DNA of 64,000 bases from Marinitoga litoralis. GTDB taxonomy: Bacteria > Thermotogota > Thermotogae > Petrotogales > Petrotogaceae. The notes under the pieces were generated by a model, which was given only the letters and a program-made list of their open reading frames with translations, searched no databases and was not told the origin of the DNA. Below are positions 8,804 to 15,014 of this stretch, one piece after another. The stretch spans positions 1-64,000 of the forward strand of contig NZ_JAFBDI010000009.1 in the NCBI RefSeq assembly GCF_016908145.1. Direction: 5' to 3'. How positions within the stretch are numbered: the first letter of the stretch is position 1; the number at the start of each line of letters is the position of its first letter. Made by a program: the position numbers and the translations under genes.

Positions 8804-8912
8804 AATAACACCCCCATTTTTTGTTTGTCTTACTAACAATTCTAACATTTTTAAGGAAAAAAATCAATATATAAAGAAATATTAAATGAATCAATAATAA
8901 GGAGGCATAATA

Positions 8913-9650
8913 ATGTTAGAAGTAATAGATAATAGAATTTTAGTATTTTGGTTTGAGAATTTTGCTAGTAATATAACAGCAATAGAATTAAATGAGGAAG
9001 TAGTTTTAATAGATTCATCTCTTTACCCAGAAAAACTAAAAAAAATTATTGAATTGGTTCAAATAAGGACCAAAAAACCAGTAGAAAAAATATTTTTAAC
9101 TCATCATCATCCAGATCACTCTTTTGGAGCAATTTTTCATGGTGAATTGGAAATAGTTTTATCTGAAAAAACTTTAATGAAATTATTTGAATATGATAAA
9201 GATATTTTAAATAAAATATCTAAAGAATCAGAATATGATTTTTCTGATTTACAAAGAAAACTATCTAAATGTAAATTTAATGTATTTAGAAAAGATAATA
9301 TGAGTACATCATCAAAAATGATAATTAGTGGAATAAATCTTGGAGGGCATACTGAAGATTCGACTATATATAAAGTTTATCCTGAAAATATATTAATTTC
9401 AGGTGATATTATAGTTTCTGGGGTTCATTCCGAAATTAGCGAAGCAAATATTGATAATTGGATAAAAATATTAGAAGAACTTAAAACTCAAAATATAAAA
9501 AAAATAATTCCAGGTCATGGTAAACCTGGAAATAAGGAGTTAATAAAAAAACAATTAGATTATTTATATCTTTTTAAAGAAAAAGGAAATGAAGAATTGG
9601 TTAAAATTTATAAAAACTATAAATATCCAGAGTTGTTATTGAATTTCTAA
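8913..9650 (+). CDS. Metallo-beta-lactamase-fold hydrolase
   Basis: This is a 245-residue cytoplasmic protein with no signal peptide. It carries the MBL metal motif THHHPDH at residues 63-69 (HxHxDH), a GGHTEDST segment supplying the next His, a GDIIVSG Asp strand, and the C-terminal PGHGKPG His. All five usual metal-binding positions appear present, so it should be an active hydrolase, but the subfamily (glyoxalase II-like, lactonase-like, others) is not clear. Ribosome site AAGGAGG lies 9 bases before the ATG. It diverges from the ABC exporter. Its last 15 bases overlap the end of the convergent gene at 9636-10259, and its likely terminator lies inside that gene. Confidence 0.85.
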   Translation: MLEVIDNRILVFWFENFASNITAIELNEEVVLIDSSLYPEKLKKIIELVQIRTKKPVEKIFLTHHHPDHSFGAIFHGELEIVLSEKTLMKLFEYDKDILNKISKESEYDFSDLQRKLSKCKFNVFRKDNMSTSSKMIISGINLGGHTEDSTIYKVYPENILISGDIIVSGVHSEISEANIDNWIKILEELKTQNIKKIIPGHGKPGNKELIKKQLDYLYLFKEKGNEELVKIYKNYKYPELLLNF

Positions 9651-10259
9651 CAATCGTTTTTTTATAAAATCGGTATTATAAGGGGTTATGCATATATTAG
9701 CAATAACCCTTTTTTTATTATTACTATTAAGAAATTCAATTTTTTCTAAATATAAAATATTTTCAATCTTTTTGAAATACATATACATTTGAGTATAATC
9801 AATTCCTAAAAATTTTAAAGCATTTTTTGATTTGGGATAAAAGTAAAAATATACTATATTATTTTCTTCAAATTTTTTTATAAAAAATTTATCTTGTGAA
9901 TATGTTACAGATAAAATACTTATGAAATCTTTGAAGATTTTTAGATTATTATTAATGTTATTATAAGAATCAACCTCATTTTTCAAATACGTATAGAATT
10001 TATCATTATGAAGGTCATAGAAATAGTTTATATTTGATAAAATAGTAGGTTCATTTATTTTAAAATAAAAATATTTCATATTGTCAATATATAAATCAAA
10101 AGAAATTGAGGTAGGAGTTGAATCTACCTCAAATATAATTTCTGATTTTATTAAAAATTGGGATAATTTTGAGTATTGTGAAAATAAATTTATTATATTA
10201 TCATTTGAATATGAAATAACAAATAATAATAGAAATATAATTGTAAGTATTTTCTTCAT
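9636..10259 (-). CDS. Secreted hypothetical protein, LolA-like fold suspected
   Basis: This is a 207-residue protein with a clear signal peptide (MKKILTIIFLLLFVISYS). The mature part alternates beta strands with aromatic residues (IIFEVDSTPTSISFDLYID, KYFYFKINEP, YFYDLHNDKFYTYL) and a late IENILYLEKIEF strand. This looks like the LolA/LppX lipoprotein-carrier or outer-membrane lipoprotein-sorting fold; that is inference from pattern only. No lipobox Cys is present. It begins in the fliY stop codon (4-base ATGA overlap), so it is the last gene of the flagellar operon. Its 3' end overlaps the convergent hydrolase gene by 15 bases. Confidence 0.7.
   Translation of the reverse strand: MKKILTIIFLLLFVISYSNDNIINLFSQYSKLSQFLIKSEIIFEVDSTPTSISFDLYIDNMKYFYFKINEPTILSNINYFYDLHNDKFYTYLKNEVDSYNNINNNLKIFKDFISILSVTYSQDKFFIKKFEENNIVYFYFYPKSKNALKFLGIDYTQMYMYFKKIENILYLEKIEFLNSNNKKRVIANICITPYNTDFIKKRLLEIQ
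9682..9716 (+). terminator. Plus-strand terminator embedded in the coding region of the opposite gene
   Basis: GGGTTAT ... ATAACCC stem (with a GC/GC extension and a bulge) followed by seven T residues, 32 bases after the stop of the plus-strand hydrolase gene. It lies entirely inside codons of the leftward secreted-protein gene. Confidence 0.7.
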
Positions 10260-11485
10260 TTTAATGCCCTTAACCTCTCTTCTAAAGATACAATTTCAGT
10301 TATTCTAACACCAAAGTTTTCATCGATAACAACAACTTCTCCTCTTGCTATTAATCTTCCATTTACATATATATCAACTGGTTCACCAGCTAATTTATCT
10401 AATTGAATCATTGATCCTTGGTGGAAATTCAATATGTCTCTTAATGAATATTTTCTTCTTCCAAGTTCAACTGAAACATTTAAAGGAACATCAAAAAGTA
10501 GTTGTAATTTTTCTAAATCAATATTTTCAACTGGTTCTACTATTTGACCACTTATATTACCAAATGCTTTCGGCTGAACATTAACTTGTTGTTCTTTAGG
10601 AATATAACCTATAGGTTGTTGATACATAGGTTGTTGTATAGGTTGTTGATACATAGGTTGTTGTATAGGTTGTTGATACATAGGTTGTTGTATAGGTTGT
10701 TGATACATAGGCTGTTGCATAGGTTGTTGATACATAGGTTGCTGCATAGGTTGCTGAGGATTTTGTTGATTGTTTTCTATGTTAACATTTTGAGCAGCTA
10801 ATACTTTATCTTTAATATTATTTGCAATATCAATAGGAACGAATTGCCACATTTCTCCATCTTTTAATCCTTGTATTTTCAACTTAAATTTTATACCAAT
10901 TATAGTTTCAGGAGCTTCTTTTAAAGATGGAGGAAATGATACATTTGGATCGCTAAAATCTAAAACTTCAACTTGTGGAGGTGTAATATCAACTTTAGCA
11001 TTTAAAAATTCCGATAAAGATGTGGCAGCAGCTCCCATCATTTGATTGATAGCTTCGGCCATAGCGCTTATTGAGATTTCATCAAAGGCTTCTGGAACAT
11101 TTTCTCCAGTTCCTCCCATCATAAGGTCTGCTATTATAGAAGATATATTTACAGGGAATAAAAAGAAATTTGTTCCGCTTAACCCGTCCTTATAATTTAT
11201 AGATATAATTAAATATTTCCCATCAAATTGATTTTTAATTTCAGATTTTAAAAAAGTTAATGATTCAGGACTGGATATATCTACTTTCCTTTTTAGTAAA
11301 GTAGATAAAGTAGTTGCTCCAGCACCCATAGCAATATTTCCGACTTCCCCAACTAAATCCAAAATAATAGGATCAACATTTTTTGTACTTTTTTGAGAAA
11401 TAGCTGAAGAACTATCATTATTTTCTTGGTTTAATCCTTGAAGCAAAGCATCAAGCTCTTCTTGAGATAAAAATTCATCAGACAT
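10256..11485 (-). CDS. fliY: Flagellar motor switch protein FliY (CheC-type phosphatase plus FliN domain)
   Basis: This is a 409-residue C-ring protein. The N-terminus MSDEFLSQEELDALLQG is the FliM-like CheY-P binding peptide. Two CheC-type active-site helices follow: EVGNIAMGAGATTLS (about residue 47) and EAINQMMGAAATSLS (about 147), each with the Glu-x-x-Asn pair, so it should dephosphorylate CheY-P. A Gln/Pro/Met/Tyr linker at about residues 236-290, made of nine-residue repeats, connects to a C-terminal FliN/SpoA domain (DVPLNVSVELGRRKYSLRDIL). Ribosome site GGAGGTG. It follows fliM by 15 bases. Confidence 0.95.
   Translation of the reverse strand: MSDEFLSQEELDALLQGLNQENNDSSSAISQKSTKNVDPIILDLVGEVGNIAMGAGATTLSTLLKRKVDISSPESLTFLKSEIKNQFDGKYLIISINYKDGLSGTNFFLFPVNISSIIADLMMGGTGENVPEAFDEISISAMAEAINQMMGAAATSLSEFLNAKVDITPPQVEVLDFSDPNVSFPPSLKEAPETIIGIKFKLKIQGLKDGEMWQFVPIDIANNIKDKVLAAQNVNIENNQQNPQQPMQQPMYQQPMQQPMYQQPIQQPMYQQPIQQPMYQQPIQQPMYQQPIGYIPKEQQVNVQPKAFGNISGQIVEPVENIDLEKLQLLFDVPLNVSVELGRRKYSLRDILNFHQGSMIQLDKLAGEPVDIYVNGRLIARGEVVVIDENFGVRITEIVSLEERLRALK
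10621..10755 (-). repeat. Five tandem 27-bp repeats inside fliY
   Basis: Units start at 10621, 10648, 10675, 10702 and 10729. The first three are identical and the last two differ by a few substitutions. Each codes for nine residues of the pattern QQP(I/M)QQPMY, forming the FliY linker. Length change by slippage would stay in frame. Confidence 0.95.
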
Positions 11486-11500
11486 TGTTACACCTCCACA

Positions 11501-12529
11501 TTATTCAAGACTAGATAAGTACTTTTCTACAATTACTTTTTCTAGTAATTCAGGATCTTCTTTTTCGATTTTTACTGCAAAATGTCCTTTATATGTTCCT
11601 GGCGTTCCCTTAAATACAGGTGTATCTTGAACAGTTATATTAATAGGTTCATCGTTAAATGAATTTAATCTAATAACATCACCTACATCTATATTTAAAA
11701 AATCACCTAATTGTATAGTCGTTTCTCCTAAAACAGCTTTAACATCAGCTTTTGTCATTAAAACAGTATTTTTAAGTTTTTCTATTTGTTTTGGGGATGT
11801 TTTTCTGTCAGGAGACCAAAGTCTTGTTGTCAATTTTTCGTTTATAGGTTCTAATAATGAAGAAGGCCAACAAACATTAATAAAACCTTGTATATCTTTA
11901 AAATTTATTGATAATGTAATTAAAACAGTCATTTCATTAGGAGCTGCGATTTGAACAAATTGGGGATTAAATTCTGTTTTTTCTAAAATTGTATCAAATG
12001 GTACTATTGTAGCCCATGCTTTACTCAAAGCTTTTATTAAAGAAAGAGCTTCCTTTCTTAATATTGAAATTTCTAATTCAGTAGGTGTTCTTAATGTTTC
12101 TAATGGGATTCCAGGCCCACCTAATAATTTATCTACTAAAACATACCCAATATCTAAACCCATTTGAAAAACGGCACTTCCAGGTAAAATATCAGTAGAA
12201 AATATAGAAATAAATGTAGGACTGGTTAATGATTGCTGGAATTCACTAAAAGTTATTTGGTCAACACTAGCAAAAGTTACATTTACATATGAACGTGCCC
12301 TAGAAGAAAGATAGGTTGACACATCTCTTGCATAATTTTCATGTATAAGTTGTAAAGTTCTTAATTGTTCTTTAGAAAATTTCATAGGCCTTCGGAAATT
12401 ATATTCCCGAACATTAGCCATTATATCTTCTTCTTCGTCTACATTAGCAACAGACAATGTTCCAGATTCCATTGCATGTAATAACGCATCAATTTCCTCT
12501 TGCGATAATGTTTCATTTTCTGGAGGCAT
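11501..12529 (-). CDS. fliM: Flagellar motor switch protein FliM
   Basis: This is a 342-residue C-ring protein that binds CheY-P and sets rotation direction. The N-terminal LSQEEIDALLHAM is the CheY-P binding peptide. The middle domain has the FliM signature NVREYNFRRPMKFSKEQLRTL, then the CheC-like fold with LPGSAVFQMGLDIGYVLVDKLLGGPG. The C-terminal SpoA domain (VLGETTIQLGDFLNIDVGDVIRL) packs with FliN/FliY. Length is normal. Ribosome site AAGGGTGG precedes the ATG. It lies between fliL and fliY. Confidence 0.97.
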   Translation of the reverse strand: MPPENETLSQEEIDALLHAMESGTLSVANVDEEEDIMANVREYNFRRPMKFSKEQLRTLQLIHENYARDVSTYLSSRARSYVNVTFASVDQITFSEFQQSLTSPTFISIFSTDILPGSAVFQMGLDIGYVLVDKLLGGPGIPLETLRTPTELEISILRKEALSLIKALSKAWATIVPFDTILEKTEFNPQFVQIAAPNEMTVLITLSINFKDIQGFINVCWPSSLLEPINEKLTTRLWSPDRKTSPKQIEKLKNTVLMTKADVKAVLGETTIQLGDFLNIDVGDVIRLNSFNDEPINITVQDTPVFKGTPGTYKGHFAVKIEKEDPELLEKVIVEKYLSSLE

Positions 12530-12544
12530 TAAATCACCACCCTT

Positions 12545-13090
12545 TTAATAAGCAGAAGTAATAACAACTATATCAATTATAACTTGTATGACTCCAAACT
12601 TCTCTTTTTCGCCTAAAAAACCAGTAATTTCATTTACTGCGTTTTTTATCTGATTTTTTAAAATTTCTCTACCTTCGACAGTTGTTAAATCTTCTCTGGT
12701 TTTTGTAATAAAGATTAAGCCTATAGCTTCTAATATTTCAACACTATATTGTGCAACAGCTGCTCTACAATCATCACTTCCAACTTTTAATTGTAATGCA
12801 TTAACAATAGCAATTTCATTTCCACCTTTAAGCATAAATTGTCTCTGCTGACCTTGTCTAATAACTTCTGCTAAACCTATTTGAACTCTTTGGGAGACTC
12901 CTTGAGCTTGTTGTTGAGCTTCTTGCTGAGCTTGTTGAACAATATTTTTACCAAGCATATTAATTAAAAAGAAAGCTCCGCCTACTGATAATGCAACAGA
13001 TACAACCACAGCAATTAATAATAATAAAATTATGTTAGGTCCTTTTTTTTCTTCTTGTATTTCTTCAGCTTTTATATCTTCATCAGCCAT
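12545..13090 (-). CDS. fliL: Flagellar basal-body protein FliL
   Basis: This is a 181-residue inner-membrane protein: a short charged N-terminus, one membrane helix (about residues 19-45, IILLLLIAVVVSVALSVGGAFF), then a Gln-rich linker (QQAQQEAQQQAQ) and a periplasmic stomatin-like domain. The C-terminal TREDLTTVEGREILKNQIKNAVNE is the conserved FliL helix. FliL surrounds the stator and supports torque. The gene lies between motB and fliM, as in many flagellar operons. Confidence 0.93.
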   Translation of the reverse strand: MADEDIKAEEIQEEKKGPNIILLLLIAVVVSVALSVGGAFFLINMLGKNIVQQAQQEAQQQAQGVSQRVQIGLAEVIRQGQQRQFMLKGGNEIAIVNALQLKVGSDDCRAAVAQYSVEILEAIGLIFITKTREDLTTVEGREILKNQIKNAVNEITGFLGEKEKFGVIQVIIDIVVITSAY

Positions 13091-13102
13091 CGTTTCACCC
13101 CA

Positions 13103-13984
13103 CTATCTTAGACGCTGTCTTAAAATTAACAGATCTATTCTTCTATATTTTTGTCTTAATTCCTCTAAAGAATTATTATATTCTATATCTAATTCTTTTT
13201 CTTTTTGCTGTAGTTCTGAGATATTTATTTTACCATTTTCAAAATCTTTTTTTAATAATTCTTTTTTTGATTCATTAATGGATTTAAGTTTTTCAATATC
13301 TTTTTTAATAGAAATATCACCAACAGCAATAGGATAAAATCTCTCAGCATTGTAGTAATAATCGGGATTAAATTTTCCTTCTTTAACTTCAGCTAATCTT
13401 TCTAAAGTTCTTTTTTGTTTCATTTCCTCAGCATAGAATTTTGCAACACTTGCAGCCCGAGCAGCCCCAAGGTGCCAATTAGATGGATAAATAGATGTAT
13501 TAGAAGGTAATCTGTCATCTGTAAAGCCATAAATCTCTATAGTATTATTTGAATGTTCTAGTAATATTATACCTAATTTATATAACAATTCTTTTGCATC
13601 ACTAGTTAAACGTGCGCTACCAGGTTCAAAAAAAGCCATATCTTGCATTTTTATTATTGTTCCCTTATCATTTTCTTCAATAGATATTCTCCCCTGATAT
13701 TTTGGATTGTCCTGAAGCCTAAAAAGTTCAACCCTTATACCTGGATTAGACGTTATTAAACTCTCCTCTGATAAACTTCTTCCGCCTGTCAAGACACTAG
13801 GTGGTGTTCCACTAAAAGGACTTCTAAAACTTACAGCCGCTTGTTGGAATTTACCTGGTGATATTGATGACATTGAGAACAACATAACGAAAAAAGTCAT
13901 CAATAATGAGTTTAAGTCACTAAATGTTGCCAACCATCCAGCTGGTGGTGGTGGCCCTTCATCTTTTTTACATTTATCAGCCAT
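13103..13984 (-). CDS. motB: Flagellar motor stator protein MotB with a C-terminal insertion
   Basis: This is a 293-residue stator subunit. The N-terminal membrane helix carries the ion-binding Asp (Asp23 in ATFSDLNSLLMTFFVMLFS). A plug/linker region follows, then an OmpA-like peptidoglycan-binding domain (FEPGSARLTSDAKELL at about 119; EIYGFTDDRLP; NWHLGAARAASVAKFY). Unusually, after FYPIAVGD (about 216-223), where the domain normally runs straight into the N-R-R-V-E strand, there are about 55 highly charged residues predicted as a helical hairpin. Only then comes RRIDLLI. The gene is followed by fliL and preceded by motA 5 bases away. Confidence 0.93.
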   Translation of the reverse strand: MADKCKKDEGPPPPAGWLATFSDLNSLLMTFFVMLFSMSSISPGKFQQAAVSFRSPFSGTPPSVLTGGRSLSEESLITSNPGIRVELFRLQDNPKYQGRISIEENDKGTIIKMQDMAFFEPGSARLTSDAKELLYKLGIILLEHSNNTIEIYGFTDDRLPSNTSIYPSNWHLGAARAASVAKFYAEEMKQKRTLERLAEVKEGKFNPDYYYNAERFYPIAVGDISIKKDIEKLKSINESKKELLKKDFENGKINISELQQKEKELDIEYNNSLEELRQKYRRIDLLILRQRLR

Positions 13985-13989
13985 TCAAA

Positions 13990-14760
13990 TCACCCTTCTT
14001 TTTCTGATTCATATTTTTGTTTATCAGCTGGGGATAAAAATGCTTTTAGTTTTTCTTCCATAAGCCTAGGGTTTTCACCTGAGACAATAGATAGTATTCC
14101 TTCTGTAATCATTCTTAAAAGATTTACTTGTAAAGCGGTTCTTCTATTTATTTTTTCTGCCATTGGAAGAGTAAAAATGTTTGCAACTAAAGCACCATAT
14201 AAGGTTGTTATAAGAGCAATAGCCATTTTAGGACCAATTGTTGTAGGGTCATTTAAAGTACCTAACATCAAAACTAATCCTATTAATGTACCTATCATTC
14301 CATATGCTGGAGCTAATGTTCCCCAAGTATTTAAAACTCCTGCCCATTTTCCTTGTTCCGCTTCAAATAATTCCATCTTTATTTCAAGTATTTTTCTTAT
14401 TTCTTCTGGATCAGTACCGTCTACAGCAGCACGAAGACCATCTTTCATAAATTCATTATCTAATCCTTCTAAATCAGCTTCTAAGGAAATAAGCCCTTCT
14501 CTTCTTGCTTTTTCAGCAAAAGAATATAAAGTTTTTAATACTTCTACAGAATCTATTGGAGGTTCTTTTATTCCCATCATAATACCTTGAAAAAATTTAA
14601 AAGAAATATCTTTTGGGGCTGCAATAAACATACCTCCTAGAGATCCGACAACTGTAATAAAAAAAGAAGGAATGTCTATTAAAGAACCTATACTTGAACC
14701 CGCGCCCAAAATAATGGCAGCAACTGCTAAACCTAATCCAGCTAAACTTGATATATCCAT
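13990..14760 (-). CDS. motA: Flagellar motor stator protein MotA
   Basis: This is a 256-residue membrane protein with four transmembrane segments. The two N-terminal helices span residues 1-50. A large cytoplasmic loop carries the conserved charged residues that touch FliG (LYSFAEKARREGLISLE; DGLRAAVDGTD). The last two helices are WGTLAPAYGMIGTLIGLVLML and GPKMAIALITTLYGALVAN. It forms the ion channel with MotB. Its ATG directly abuts the flbD stop (TAGATG), so the two are coupled. Whether H+ or Na+ is used is not decided here. Confidence 0.96.
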   Translation of the reverse strand: MDISSLAGLGLAVAAIILGAGSSIGSLIDIPSFFITVVGSLGGMFIAAPKDISFKFFQGIMMGIKEPPIDSVEVLKTLYSFAEKARREGLISLEADLEGLDNEFMKDGLRAAVDGTDPEEIRKILEIKMELFEAEQGKWAGVLNTWGTLAPAYGMIGTLIGLVLMLGTLNDPTTIGPKMAIALITTLYGALVANIFTLPMAEKINRRTALQVNLLRMITEGILSIVSGENPRLMEEKLKAFLSPADKQKYESEKEG

Positions 14761-14964
14761 CTAATCACCTCTTTTAAATCCAAGAGAAAATATTTTACTT
14801 CTAAATTCAATTATTTCATTTATTATCTCCTCAACTGTTTCTTTTACAATATATATATGACCATTATTTAAAATTATTGTAGTATCAGGCCTTGCTTCTA
14901 TTTTTTCAATCATATCAGGATTTATATAGAATTCATTATTCCCTAAATTAGTTACTTTAATCAT
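14761..14964 (-). CDS. flbD: Flagellar protein FlbD/SwrD
   Basis: This is a 67-residue small protein of the FlbD family (SwrD in Bacillus, where it raises stator torque). The family pattern is evident: IKVTNLGNNEFYINPDMIEKIE, then PDTTIILNNGHIYIVKETVEEI. It lies between flgE and motA, the standard place. A GGAGGTG ribosome site precedes the ATG. Confidence 0.93.
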   Translation of the reverse strand: MIKVTNLGNNEFYINPDMIEKIEARPDTTIILNNGHIYIVKETVEEIINEIIEFRSKIFSLGFKRGD

Positions 14965-14981
14965 CTAGCACCTCCAATTAG

Positions 14982-15014
14982 ATAATTAGATAGGCACAGG
15001 GCCTATCTAATTAT
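14982..15014 (-). other. Perfect 14-bp hairpin between flgE and flbD
   Basis: ATAATTAGATAGGC pairs with GCCTATCTAATTAT around a 5-base loop, starting within the flgE stop codon. There is no T run after it on the minus strand, so it is not a standard terminator. It may protect the flgE 3' end or partly reduce read-through to flbD-motAB. Confidence 0.75.

Noticed and set aside
10345-10801. Plus-strand Leu/His/Arg-rich repeat proteins opposite fliY
   Set aside because: The repeats are the reverse reading of the FliY 27-bp repeat; no ribosome site or known family.
14177-14590. 137-residue plus-strand frame opposite motA
   Set aside because: It lies wholly inside a highly conserved motA gene and has no ribosome site.
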